64,000 nucleotides of DNA from Paraburkholderia sp. PGU19 (lineage in GTDB: Bacteria > Pseudomonadota > Gammaproteobacteria > Burkholderiales > Burkholderiaceae), in the NCBI RefSeq assembly GCF_013426915.1, contig NZ_AP023181.1, forward strand, positions 1,116,001-1,180,000, in the 5' to 3' direction. The notes below the pieces were generated by a model. It worked only from the letters and a program-made list of their open reading frames with translations. It was not told the origin of the DNA and ran no database searches. Made by a program: the position numbers and the translations under genes. Positions 7,775 through 16,798 of this stretch are shown here, one piece after another (position 1 is the first letter of the stretch; every line of letters starts with the position of its first letter).

Positions 7775-8659
7775 ATGGACCGCATCGATGCGCTGCGCCT
7801 GCTGATCGATGTCGCCGAGATCGGCAGCTTTTCTGCCGTGGCGAGACAGCGAACCGTGGCGACGTCTTCCGTGACGCTGGCAGTGAATCAGTTGGAGCAG
7901 GAAGTCGGCGCCACGCTGATCACCCGCACGACACGGCGGCTCGTCTTCACGCACGAGGGCCTGGCGCTACTGGAGAGCGCGCGGCGCATCATCGCGGAAT
8001 GGGATTCGACGCTCGCGAGCCTGAAGGAAGACGGGCCGCTCGCAGGTCCCATTCGCGTGACCGCAACCAACGACTTCGGCCGCGTTCAGTTACGGCCCCT
8101 GCTCGACCGCTTCCAGGCGCTTCATCCGGGCATTCACATGAGCTTGTTGCTGAGCGACAGCACCGTCGATCTGATCGACGAGCATATCGATCTGGCGCTG
8201 CGCAACGGCCCGCTCGCGGATTCGAATCTGCACGCGCGTCTGCTGGTGCGCGGCGAGCGCGTGGTGTGCGCATCGCCGGATTATTGGCGTCTTCATGGCA
8301 GGCCCACGTTGCCCGGCGATCTGGCGAATCACAATTGTCTGATTCTGGCGCGGCCCGGCGCGCCGCTCGCCGCGTGGCGCTTTCGCGTGGCGGGCAAGCA
8401 GATCAACGTGAAGGTCTCGGGCGACCGTCAGGCCAGCGACGGCGGCGTGCTGCGCGAGTGGGCGGTGGCGGGTCTGGGCGTGATCATCAAGAACCGCTGG
8501 GACATCCGCGCGGAGCTGGCCGAGGGAACGCTCGAAACGGCGCTGGACGATTGCATCGCGGAGCAGGTCGATCTGTACGCGGTCTATCCGGCCGCAACGC
8601 CTCACCGTCGCGTGACCGCACTGATTCAGTTTCTATCGGAAGAACTGGCGCGTCCGTGA
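7775..8659 (+). CDS. LysR family transcriptional regulator
   Basis: A 294-residue LysR regulator. Residues about 1-62 form the winged helix-turn-helix, with IGSFSAVARQRTVATSSVTL and a following linker helix. Residues about 90-290 form the two-lobed periplasmic-binding-protein-like effector domain. The pattern GPIRVTATNDFGR and late GLGVIIKNRWDIRAELAEG resembles the subgroup that regulates quinone-responsive reductases. It probably controls the divergent flavodoxin-fold reductase and its own expression from the shared 144-bp gap. The inducer is unknown. The end is followed by the convergent GGDEF gene. Confidence 0.9.
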   Translation: MDRIDALRLLIDVAEIGSFSAVARQRTVATSSVTLAVNQLEQEVGATLITRTTRRLVFTHEGLALLESARRIIAEWDSTLASLKEDGPLAGPIRVTATNDFGRVQLRPLLDRFQALHPGIHMSLLLSDSTVDLIDEHIDLALRNGPLADSNLHARLLVRGERVVCASPDYWRLHGRPTLPGDLANHNCLILARPGAPLAAWRFRVAGKQINVKVSGDRQASDGGVLREWAVAGLGVIIKNRWDIRAELAEGTLETALDDCIAEQVDLYAVYPAATPHRRVTALIQFLSEELARP

Positions 8660-8687
8660 TCGCTTGAATTGCGAATCGGGCCGACGA

Positions 8688-9863
8688 TCAAGCCGCTGCC
8701 GAGCGCGCGTCGGCGCGCGCCTCTTCGAGCCGGTTGCCGCCCAGCGATTTCGCGCGATACAACGCCTGGTCGGCGGCGGCGAGCAGAGCGCCCAGGGTGG
8801 CGATATCGCTGCCGGCTTGCGCCGCGCCGATGCTGACGGTGGCCTGGATGCCCGCGCCGCTGGCATTGAGCGTGATTGTCTCGCCGAACGATTCGACGAG
8901 CGCTTCGCCCGCCTCTTTCGCATGGGACAAATCATGACCGGGCAGCAGGGCCGCGAACTCCTCGCCGCCGATGCGCGCCAGCAGCACGTCGGCGCCCAGC
9001 ACGCTGCGGGCAATGTCGGCGAACGATGTCAGCACGCGGTCGCCCGTCTCGTGGCCGTAGCGATCGTTGATCTTCTTGAAGTGGTCGAGGTCGATGGCGA
9101 GCAGCGAAATGGGCCGCGTCACGCCGCCGTCGCGGATCATGCGCGCGCCCTGCTCGAAGAACCATCGGCGATTGCCGAGGCCCGTCAAAAAATCCGTCTG
9201 CGACTGCTGCAGCAGTTGCCCGTGCGATTCGTCGCGCACCAACCGCAGCAAGGTCATGGGGAGAACGACGGAATACAGCACGCCCTCATACATCGTGATC
9301 TTGCTCGCGGTCATCAGGAAGTCGAACCCGAACTTCGCGACGAGCCAGGGCAGGATCAACGCCCTGAATGCGTACAAGACGGCATGCGCGCCCGACACCA
9401 GCATCGCGATCTGTTGCGCCTGCAAGCGCTTCCTGCCGTCGCCGCGCGCCAGTTCGAATGCTGTCATGCCGGACGCGACCGAGATCGGAATCGCGCTCGG
9501 ATACATCCACATCACGTCCTGCCATTTCGCGCCGGCAATGACCCACGCAAGCGCGAGCAGCACGAGCACGGCGAGCGAAAGGCGCACATGCTTGCGGCCG
9601 TTCAGCGCGGCCACGCCATGTAGAACCAGCAGATAACCGCTAACGATGACGAGATTGCTCAGCGCCGAGCCGAGCGCGCCGGGAAGCTCGCGACGCCAGG
9701 ATGCCGCCGCGCAGCCGATGGCCAGCGTGGCGAATCCCGCTGCCAGTATTCCCAGTTCCCTGCTGCGCTTCGGGTGAACGCGTCGCTCCCAGAGCGTCAT
9801 CAACGCACTGGCGAAGAGAGTCCCGATCAGGAGGAGATAAAGCGTATTAAGATCGACATGCAT
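8688..9863 (-). CDS. Membrane-bound GGDEF diguanylate cyclase
   Basis: A 391-residue protein with six predicted transmembrane helices over the first 200 residues and a cytoplasmic GGDEF domain at about 225-385. The active site is intact: ISLLAIDLDHFKKINDRYGH carries the metal and substrate residues, and RIGGEEFAALLPG is the GGEEF signature, so it should make cyclic di-GMP. I see no RxxD inhibitory site immediately before the signature. The membrane part is of a type seen in many proteobacterial cyclases with unknown signals. Start choice is uncertain, since the ATGs at 9863 and 9893 both lack a clear ribosome-binding site. Confidence 0.9.
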   Translation of the reverse strand: MHVDLNTLYLLLIGTLFASALMTLWERRVHPKRSRELGILAAGFATLAIGCAAASWRRELPGALGSALSNLVIVSGYLLVLHGVAALNGRKHVRLSLAVLVLLALAWVIAGAKWQDVMWMYPSAIPISVASGMTAFELARGDGRKRLQAQQIAMLVSGAHAVLYAFRALILPWLVAKFGFDFLMTASKITMYEGVLYSVVLPMTLLRLVRDESHGQLLQQSQTDFLTGLGNRRWFFEQGARMIRDGGVTRPISLLAIDLDHFKKINDRYGHETGDRVLTSFADIARSVLGADVLLARIGGEEFAALLPGHDLSHAKEAGEALVESFGETITLNASGAGIQATVSIGAAQAGSDIATLGALLAAADQALYRAKSLGGNRLEEARADARSAAA

Positions 9864-10048
9864 CGCTGACGTAAGGGCACTACGCCGGTACATCGCGGCG
9901 GCAGTGACATTTTACGCTGAAAATAAGGCTGCATCGTGATCGTCAGGTAGCGCTTCATTACCGTTGCCAACGTGGGCATGCGCCATGCTGCGTGATGCGT
10001 ACCATCCGGCAACGGACGCCATCGGCCGTCCGCGATTTATGTCACCCC

Positions 10049-12715
10049 ATGACCGATCCGATCGATCCCGAGCGCAACGCCACGCAGGCCGCAGCCGACG
10101 CGGCCTCTGATCCTGATCGCGATCCCGCCGATGCATCCGGCATCGTCGATGCAGCCAGCCCGCCAATGCGACGCCGCGCGCCCCGGCCGCGACGCATTCC
10201 GACCAGGCGCGCCGCGCCCGCACCGGACGCATTCACACCCGCCGCCTACGCGCCCGACCCCGACAAGGCAAAGACACCATTCGATGCCGGCGTCCAGCAG
10301 TGGTTCGACGCGCACGAATGGCAGCCATTCGATTTTCAGCGCGAAGTCTGGCGCGAGATTGCGGCGGGTTCGAGTGGACTGCTGCACGCAACGACAGGCG
10401 CGGGCAAGACATGGGCCGTCTGGTTCGGCGCGATGTCCGCATTCGGCGATCACGCGCCGCGCGCGCTCGCGGACCCGCTAACGGTGCTGTGGATCACGCC
10501 GATGCGCGCGCCCGCCGCCGACACCGCCCGCGCATTGCAAAGCGCCGCGCGCGAACTCGGTGTGCCGTGGACGATCGGCCTGCGCACGGGCGACACCAGC
10601 TCGACGGAGCGCGCGCGCCAAAGCCGGCGCATGCCGAGCGCGCTCGTCACGACGCCCGAAAGCCTGTCGCTGATGCTCACGCGCAGCGATGCCCGCGAAG
10701 AACTGAAGCATGTGCGCCTCGTCGTCGTCGATGAATGGCATGAACTGCTGGGCAACAAACGCGGCACGCAGACTCAGCTTGCGATCGCGCACCTCGCACG
10801 TTGGCGCGCGGACCTTCAGGTATGGGGACTGTCCGCGACGCTCGGCAATCTTCCGTTCGCCGCCGACGTGCTGCTTGCGCCCGTCCGCACGCCTCGCGTG
10901 TCGGTGAGCGGCGTGCAGCCGAAGACGCTCATCATCGACACGCTGATTCCCGCGACGATCGAACGCTTTCCGTGGGGCGGCCATCTCGGCATGCATCAGG
11001 TCGGCCCCGTCGCCGAGGGCATCGACGAAGCGCGCACATCGCTCGTCTTCACGAATACGCGCTCGCAGGCCGAGATCTGGTATCAGGCGCTGCTCGAGTT
11101 GCGCCCCGACTGGGCCGGGTTGATTGCGCTCCATCACGGCTCGCTTGCGCAGGAACTGCGCGAATGGGTCGAGGACGGCCTGAAGACGGGCAAGCTGAAG
11201 GCCGTTGTCTGTACATCGAGTCTTGATCTCGGCGTCGACTTTCTGCCCGTCGAGCGCGTGTTTCAGATCGGCTCGCCGAAAGGCGTCGCGCGGCTGATGC
11301 AACGCGCGGGACGCTCGGGGCACGCGCCGGGCCGCGCGTCGCGCATCACGATCGTGCCCACGCACGCGCTCGAACTCGTCGAAGCGGCGGCGGCGCGGTG
11401 CGCCGTCGAAGCGCGGCGCATCGAAGGACGCGAGACGCCGCGCAAGCCGTTCGACGTGCTGATCCAGCATCTCGTCACGGTCGCGATCGGCGGCGGCTTC
11501 AAGACGCCCGAACTGTTCGACGAGGTTCGCACGACGTTCGCGTATCGCGAGCTGACTCAACAGGAATTCGACTGGGCGCTTGCGTTCGTCGAACGTGGCG
11601 GACCGTCGCTGCGCGCGTATCCGGACTTTCACCGCGTCGTGCGCGACGATGACGGCGTGTATCGCGTGCTGCGCGACGACCTGATCCGCCGGCATCGCAG
11701 CAACGTCGGCACCATCGTCGCCAATGCGACGCTGCACGTCGCGTGGCTGACGGGCGGACGGATCGGCTCGATGGAGGAATCGTTCATCTCGCGCCTGAAG
11801 CCCGGCGACGTGTTCACGTTCGGCGGCCGCGCGCTCGAACTGGTGCGCGTGCGCGACATGACGGCCTATGTGCGCCGAGCGACTTCATCGCGAGGCGCGA
11901 TGCCGCAGTGGGCGGGCAGCAAGATGCCGCTCTCGTCCGAACTCGCGGACGCGACCCTAGCGATGCTCGCCGAAGCCGATCGCGGCGTGTACGTCGAGCC
12001 GGAGATGATCGCGATCCGGCCTTTGCTGGAGTTACAGGCGAACTGGTCGGCATTGCCTAAAACAGGACTGCTGGTCGCCGAAATACTGCGCACGCGCGAA
12101 GGCCATCACTTCTTCTGCTATCCGTTTGCGGGGCGCGTCGCGCATATCGGCCTTGCGTCGCTGCTCGGCTGGCGCGCGGCGCGCGACCAGCCGGGCACGT
12201 TCTCGATCTCGGCCAACGACTACGGCTTCGAACTGTTGTCGTCGCAACCGTTCGACTGGGCGACACTGATCGACGAAGGTCTGTTTTCTTCGACGCGCCT
12301 TGCCGACGACATCATGGACAGCCTCAACGCCTCCGAACTCGCGATGCGCCGCTTCCGCGAGATTGCGCGCGTCGCGGGTCTCGTCTATCAGGCGCACCCG
12401 GGACAGCAGAAGAGTGCGCGGCAGTTGCAGGCGTCGAGCGGCCTGTTTTACGAGGTATTTCGCAAGCACGATAGCGACAATCTGCTGCTGACGCAGGCCG
12501 ACGCCGAAGTGAAGTTGCAGGAACTCGATCTCGACCGCATCCGGCGCGCGCTCGACGCGATGCGCGCGAGCCGGCTTGCGCTGACGCACCCGAAGAAGCC
12601 GACGCCGTTCGCGTTTCCGCTGATCGTCGGGCGTATCCGCGAAAAGGTCAGCACCGAAAAGCTCGCGGATCGTATCGAGAGGATGCTGGCCGACCTCGAC
12701 AAGGCAGCGCGCTGA
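10049..12715 (+). CDS. Ligase-associated Lhr-like DEXH-box helicase
   Basis: A superfamily 2 helicase of about 888 residues. Motif I (ATTGAGKT) is near residues 114-121, motif II is DEWH near 228, motif III is LSATLGN, and motif VI is [12 protein letters not shown] winged-helix and Lhr-specific C-terminal region follows, ending in a Lys/Arg-rich tail. This branch is named for its usual linkage to an ATP-dependent DNA ligase and a 3'-end nuclease in a DNA-repair cluster. Here it overlaps the metallophosphoesterase gene by one base, but the ligase and nuclease genes are absent upstream. The N-terminus is long, basic and Pro/Ala-rich. ATG 10049 is my best guess, and 9992 is also in frame. Confidence 0.9.
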   Translation: MTDPIDPERNATQAAADAASDPDRDPADASGIVDAASPPMRRRAPRPRRIPTRRAAPAPDAFTPAAYAPDPDKAKTPFDAGVQQWFDAHEWQPFDFQREVWREIAAGSSGLLHATTGAGKTWAVWFGAMSAFGDHAPRALADPLTVLWITPMRAPAADTARALQSAARELGVPWTIGLRTGDTSSTERARQSRRMPSALVTTPESLSLMLTRSDAREELKHVRLVVVDEWHELLGNKRGTQTQLAIAHLARWRADLQVWGLSATLGNLPFAADVLLAPVRTPRVSVSGVQPKTLIIDTLIPATIERFPWGGHLGMHQVGPVAEGIDEARTSLVFTNTRSQAEIWYQALLELRPDWAGLIALHHGSLAQELREWVEDGLKTGKLKAVVCTSSLDLGVDFLPVERVFQIGSPKGVARLMQRAGRSGHAPGRASRITIVPTHALELVEAAAARCAVEARRIEGRETPRKPFDVLIQHLVTVAIGGGFKTPELFDEVRTTFAYRELTQQEFDWALAFVERGGPSLRAYPDFHRVVRDDDGVYRVLRDDLIRRHRSNVGTIVANATLHVAWLTGGRIGSMEESFISRLKPGDVFTFGGRALELVRVRDMTAYVRRATSSRGAMPQWAGSKMPLSSELADATLAMLAEADRGVYVEPEMIAIRPLLELQANWSALPKTGLLVAEILRTREGHHFFCYPFAGRVAHIGLASLLGWRAARDQPGTFSISANDYGFELLSSQPFDWATLIDEGLFSSTRLADDIMDSLNASELAMRRFREIARVAGLVYQAHPGQQKSARQLQASSGLFYEVFRKHDSDNLLLTQADAEVKLQELDLDRIRRALDAMRASRLALTHPKKPTPFAFPLIVGRIREKVSTEKLADRIERMLADLDKAAR

Positions 12716-13383
12716 TGACGTTCGAAACTGTGACCGTCGATGTGGGTGGTTATCCGCTGCAGTTGTCCGCGCTACGCGCCGCTTTCGATCCGCAGCTAAA
12801 GAGCCTGTTCATCGCCGATGCGCATTTCGGCAAGGATGCCGTGTTTCGCGCGCATGGCGTGCCCGTGCCAGCCGGCGCGACGGCAGACGGTCTCGCGCGG
12901 CTCGATGCGCTGATCGCTGCGCACGCGCCCGAGTCGATCGTGTTTCTCGGCGATCTGCTGCATGGACGTGAATCGCTCGGCAGCGCGACGATGCAGGCGC
13001 TCGGCGAATGGCGCGCGCGACATGCGTCGGTGCGCATGGTGGTGGTCGAAGGGAATCACGATCGCAGTGCCGGACTGCTGCCGCCTTCGCTCGGTGTTGA
13101 GACCGTGCTCGAACCGTGGCGGCATGGACCGTGGGCGTTGTGTCATTACCCGCAGGTGATCGACGGCGCGTACGTGCTCGCGGGTCATGAGCATCCCGTG
13201 TACGTGATCGCGAGCCGCGCGGATTCGGTGCGCGTGCCCTGCTTCCGCTTTGCCGCGCGGTGCGGTGTGCTGCCCGCGTTCGGCGCGTTCACGGGCGGTT
13301 TCGTCGTCAACCAGTCCGCCGACGATGCCGCGATCTATGCGGTCGCGCAGAACCGGGTGATAGCGGTGCGCGAGCGTCGATAA
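12715..13383 (+). CDS. pdeM: Ligase-associated metallophosphoesterase PdeM
   Basis: A 222-residue calcineurin-like metallophosphoesterase. All metal-binding motifs are visible: SLFIADAHFGKD, VFLGDLLHGRES, VVVEGNHDRSAG, ALCHYPQVI and VLAGHEHPVY. PdeM proteins accompany the ligase-associated helicase and are thought to act on nucleic-acid ends. Its ATG shares one base with the helicase stop (TGATG), so translation is coupled and the two proteins probably work together. Length is normal. Confidence 0.9.
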   Translation: MTFETVTVDVGGYPLQLSALRAAFDPQLKSLFIADAHFGKDAVFRAHGVPVPAGATADGLARLDALIAAHAPESIVFLGDLLHGRESLGSATMQALGEWRARHASVRMVVVEGNHDRSAGLLPPSLGVETVLEPWRHGPWALCHYPQVIDGAYVLAGHEHPVYVIASRADSVRVPCFRFAARCGVLPAFGAFTGGFVVNQSADDAAIYAVAQNRVIAVRERR

Positions 13384-13520
13384 AGGCGTCGCGTATTGGC
13401 AGGGCACCGACCGCTTCGCATCGCGCGACATGCATGCGCGTGCTCACGGCTTCACGCGCCGCCCCGAGCCAGACTGTGTAGACGCTCAATGTCCGGATCG
13501 TCACGAGAGGTCGTTTCATC

Positions 13521-14432
13521 ATGCCCAAAGTCAACGGCAGTTCGTCGTCTCACATCGCCCCAACGCCGACTGCCGGCACAAGCCAGCCGACGCCATCCAC
13601 GGCAGGCGTCAAGCGCCGCGCCTCCAGCCCGTTGCCCGGCATGCCGCCGTCCGCGAAGCAGAAGAAGACCGCGTCGACGAACGATGCGCCCGCCGACTGG
13701 CATACGGAAGTGACCCGGTTCGGTATTTCCGGGAGTGGCATTGCAAAGGCGTCGGGCGGCAAAGGCAAGTCGCTTGAAAAACACGGCGAGACCACGCTGC
13801 ACGACCCGTCGGCGTCGCCCATTGGCGCGCTTGGCGCAGCAAAGCCGGGCGATCTGATCAAGAAAACAGATGCGCCAAATGCCGGCGATCACTCTCCGTC
13901 GATTTCATCCGTCAATCGCACGCAGTCCGACGAGGCGAAAGTACTCGGCCGTGGCGCCACGGCGGTTGCCGGCGCGTTCAACGTACGCGAAACCGATGTG
14001 CCGACCTTGCAGTTCAGCAACGACAAATTCCAGATCGACAAGGACAACCATAACAAGCCGAGAGACTCCGCCGCGCACAGCGCATTCACGTCGTTGCGCG
14101 AGATGCACGGCGTCGGGGAGAAAAGCGCGCACGCGGACATGGACTCGCTGCTCGAAGCGACGGCGCGCGCCTACTCTCCGTACAACGCACACGGCGAGCC
14201 GGCAAAAGGCAGCGTAGCGCTACCGAAGACCAACGTTCACTCGGAAAGCGCGCGCGGAGCGACTTTGCATAAGTCGTCCACAGGCGTCGATCCCATGGTC
14301 GGCCAACAGATGATGAACATGTGGTATCGCCAGAACATGGACGGAAAACCAATGCTCGATGAACTCATCAGAAACCGCCAAACGAACGCTGCGAACAACA
14401 GCACCGACGATCCGATGGACACGACGTCATGA
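13521..14432 (+). CDS. Unrecognised 303-residue protein with a bipartite NLS-like segment; effector candidate
   Basis: I do not recognise the family. The protein has no cysteine and no transmembrane helix. Its first 60 residues are rich in Ser, Pro and Thr, like many disordered secretion signals. Residues about 30-50 carry two basic clusters (VKRRA and AKQKK) about a dozen residues apart, which fits a bipartite nuclear localisation signal. The middle is Gly/Ser/Lys-rich, and the C-terminal 150 residues look folded, with helices such as AAHSAFTSLREMHGVGEKSA. A GAGAGG site lies ten bases before the ATG. It is convergent with an AAA+ ATPase gene. A type III effector is one possibility, but I see no convincing hrp_II box (TTCG-N16-TTCG) upstream. 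Confidence 0.6.
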   Translation: MPKVNGSSSSHIAPTPTAGTSQPTPSTAGVKRRASSPLPGMPPSAKQKKTASTNDAPADWHTEVTRFGISGSGIAKASGGKGKSLEKHGETTLHDPSASPIGALGAAKPGDLIKKTDAPNAGDHSPSISSVNRTQSDEAKVLGRGATAVAGAFNVRETDVPTLQFSNDKFQIDKDNHNKPRDSAAHSAFTSLREMHGVGEKSAHADMDSLLEATARAYSPYNAHGEPAKGSVALPKTNVHSESARGATLHKSSTGVDPMVGQQMMNMWYRQNMDGKPMLDELIRNRQTNAANNSTDDPMDTTS

Positions 14433-14442
14433 TCGCGCGGCG

Positions 14443-16065
14443 TTACGCGTGCCCGCGAAACGTCGCGCAGATCCTGAACGCATCCTCCGAAAGCGGGATC
14501 TCTTTCGCGCGGCAATAGCGGGTGGTCAGCTTCAACAGTTCCTTGATGTCGCGTCCACTCGATTGCGGCCACGCGTTGGTGAGCGCTTCGATCAGTTCAT
14601 CGCCGAGGTCCGCACCCAGTTGTGCGGCCAGCAGCTTCCACAAGCGGATTGCGTCGGCTCTTGGCGGTGTCGCGTAGTGAATCTTCGCGATGCAGCGCGA
14701 CAGAATGGCGTCGTCGACATCGTCGATCCGGTTGGTCGTCATGAACAGCAAGCCGTTGAAATACTCGAGCGTGCGCAGGAACTCGGCGACGATTGCATTG
14801 TGTTCCAGGTCGTTGTCGCGGCGGCGAATGTAGACGTCGGCTTCATCGAGCAACAGGATCGCGTTCCAGCGTGTCGCGCGCTGCAGGATGCCCGACAGCG
14901 CCGCGCCCACCGACGCCGCCGTCGTCCCGAGCTGCCCCGAATGCACGCGATACAACGGCTTGCCGACCACTTCCGAATAGACCTCCGCCGTCAGCGTCTT
15001 TCCTAACCCAGGCGCGCCCTGGCAAAGAATCGTCGTGCCGCCCGATTTGCCCGGCACGAAGTCCTGCACGAATACATTCGTCTTCGACGTCAGAATGTCG
15101 ATCAGATCGCGGTGATGGGACGGCAGGACCAGCTTCTCGCGCAGTTCGGGCTGATAGCGATATGCCGCCATATGCTGGACATGCACCCAGATATCGCGGT
15201 GCCATTCCATATGAAACAGACACACGTAGCAATGCAACGGCACCTTGTCGAAGCCGCTATCGATGTTCGCGTCGCGCCAGAACTCGGCGTCGGCCGTCAT
15301 CAGGAAGCGGCGCTCCAGCGTCTCTTCGTCGTTCACGCACTTTGCGCTCACGCCTTCGGGAATGCGGATCAGTTCGGCACCCGCTTTCGCGTCGATCGTA
15401 TAAGCGGCCTTCGACACTACGAACTGCGCGCCGAAACGCGGCTGAAATTCGAGGAAACGCTGCGCGTGCCGTTCGTATTCGAGTTTGAATTCGGGGCATT
15501 CCTTGTAGAAGCCGAACTCGGCGAGCAGCTCGGGAATCGTGCGGTTCACGATGTCGTGCCGGTTGATCACGAGCGACGTCGTCATGCCGGAGTGCCGCAT
15601 GTGATGCTCGGTGCGCTCGGAGTTCGCAGACTGCATCGTATTCGCCAGCATGTCGACGACGACGTACGGCATGCCCTGCTCGGGCTCGACCACGCGCATG
15701 CGGCGCACGAGCCACGGCAGCAACGTGCCGTCCTTCGCGCGGCTGTAGAGCCAGCCGTCGATCGCATCGCGCGACAGATACGCAACCAGACCCGGCACGA
15801 GTTGATCAAGGCCCGGGATGATGCGCGCTTGCGGCGCATTGAAGATGTTGTCGAGCGCGAGCATCTGAAACATTAGCGCGCGTTCGTTGTTCGCCTTGCT
15901 CAGCGAATACAGCGTATTCAGCGATCTCGAATCGAACAGTGCGCTCGATACGACCATGCTGCCGTGACATGCGCCGTGCTGATTGAGCTGTCTTGCGAGC
16001 GGCGATTCCGATTCAATCATTGCAAGCAGCGGATGCACCAGTGATTCGGGTATTTCAAAGTCCAT
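14443..16065 (-). CDS. AAA+ ATPase with a large N-terminal domain
   Basis: A protein of about 540 residues. The AAA+ module is C-terminal: Walker A GAPGLGKT at about 350-357, Walker B ILLLDEADVY at about 402-411, sensor 1 LFMTTNRIDD, and a lid with SSGRDIKELLK. The 330-residue N-terminal part is uncharacterised. It ends in HMEWHRDIWVHVQHMAAYRY just before the ATPase, a layout that reminds me of eukaryotic AAA proteins carrying a DUF7025-like region. A role in remodelling a protein partner is inferred. Start is uncertain: ATGs at 16065 and 16092 both lack a good ribosome-binding site. It may form a unit with the esterase gene 55 bp upstream. Confidence 0.8.
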   Translation of the reverse strand: MDFEIPESLVHPLLAMIESESPLARQLNQHGACHGSMVVSSALFDSRSLNTLYSLSKANNERALMFQMLALDNIFNAPQARIIPGLDQLVPGLVAYLSRDAIDGWLYSRAKDGTLLPWLVRRMRVVEPEQGMPYVVVDMLANTMQSANSERTEHHMRHSGMTTSLVINRHDIVNRTIPELLAEFGFYKECPEFKLEYERHAQRFLEFQPRFGAQFVVSKAAYTIDAKAGAELIRIPEGVSAKCVNDEETLERRFLMTADAEFWRDANIDSGFDKVPLHCYVCLFHMEWHRDIWVHVQHMAAYRYQPELREKLVLPSHHRDLIDILTSKTNVFVQDFVPGKSGGTTILCQGAPGLGKTLTAEVYSEVVGKPLYRVHSGQLGTTAASVGAALSGILQRATRWNAILLLDEADVYIRRRDNDLEHNAIVAEFLRTLEYFNGLLFMTTNRIDDVDDAILSRCIAKIHYATPPRADAIRLWKLLAAQLGADLGDELIEALTNAWPQSSGRDIKELLKLTTRYCRAKEIPLSEDAFRICATFRGHA

Positions 16066-16120
16066 AGACGCACTCGTATCTGAGGGTGGCATGGCGACGC
16101 GGGTGACGGCAGCGCGCCAG

Positions 16121-16798
16121 CTAGCTGAGAAAGAACTCGATCGCCATGCTTGTGATGGCAGGCTGGATCGCATGCAGTCCGTTGAATTCGATGTATTGCA
16201 CGTCGTAGCCCGCGGCTTTCAGCTTGGCTGCGTTCGCGCGGCCGCTGGTTTCGATGGGTAGTTGTTCGTCGGCCAGGCCGTGCGCGATGAAAACCTTGGG
16301 CGCGCCTTCCTGTGTGAAGACCGACATGAAGCCGCCAGAGAACGCAATCACATGACTCGCGATATCGCCGTTCGTGATGCCGATCGACAGTGCGTAGCTT
16401 GCGCCGTCCGAGAAGCCGGCAAAGGCGAGACGCTTACGATCGATCCCGTAGCGGGACGTGACTTCGACGAGCGCGCGATCGAGCCGCTCCAGGTCCGGGC
16501 CGCTGCCGCCGATCACGATGTCCCAGGTTGCGTATATCGAATGCGGCGCGAGGACGAGAAACTTGTCGCGCTCGGCGTGCTCTTCGATGAAGGGTAGAAC
16601 CTTTTCTGGAAAGCCGCCTGCGCCATGGAATATTACGAATAGCGGTATGGGCTTGCGCGTGTCGACGTTGGACGGGACGAACAGGATCGCGTCGCGCTCA
16701 CCGGCGATGCCGAGCCGGTTGCGGCCCGGCGGTAACGGCGCTTTGGCCGCGTCGGCGGGAATGAAGGACAGGCGGCCAAGCAGCGACGGATCGAACAT
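16121..16798 (-). CDS. Alpha/beta hydrolase (phospholipase/carboxylesterase type)
   Basis: A 225-residue esterase-like protein. The strand and oxyanion region is PLFVIFHGAGGFPEKVL. The nucleophile elbow is AFAGFSDGASYAL (Ser in G-x-S-x-G). The acid is in FIAHGLADEQLPI and the histidine in FNGLHAIQP, giving a complete Ser-Asp-His triad. No signal peptide is evident, so it is probably cytoplasmic. It reads in the same direction as the AAA+ ATPase gene just downstream. The start at 16798 is chosen because the preceding CAGG offers a weak ribosome-binding site, while the longer form from 16831 adds only an Arg-rich extension. The substrate cannot be inferred. Confidence 0.82.
   Translation of the reverse strand: MFDPSLLGRLSFIPADAAKAPLPPGRNRLGIAGERDAILFVPSNVDTRKPIPLFVIFHGAGGFPEKVLPFIEEHAERDKFLVLAPHSIYATWDIVIGGSGPDLERLDRALVEVTSRYGIDRKRLAFAGFSDGASYALSIGITNGDIASHVIAFSGGFMSVFTQEGAPKVFIAHGLADEQLPIETSGRANAAKLKAAGYDVQYIEFNGLHAIQPAITSMAIEFFLS

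Noticed and set aside
10478..11737. Long open frame antisense to the helicase gene
   Set aside because: Shadow frame. The plus strand has all helicase motifs, and the antisense product is Arg-rich without domains.
13384..13520. hrp_II-type box (TTCG-N16-TTCG) upstream of the effector candidate
   Set aside because: A TTCG exists near 13415, but the second TTCG is not found at the required distance.
14130..14290. Cytidine-deaminase-like string (AYSPYN followed by NVHSES) in the NLS-bearing protein
   Set aside because: The protein has no cysteine, so the zinc-binding CxxC of deaminases cannot exist. The likeness is limited to a few residues.
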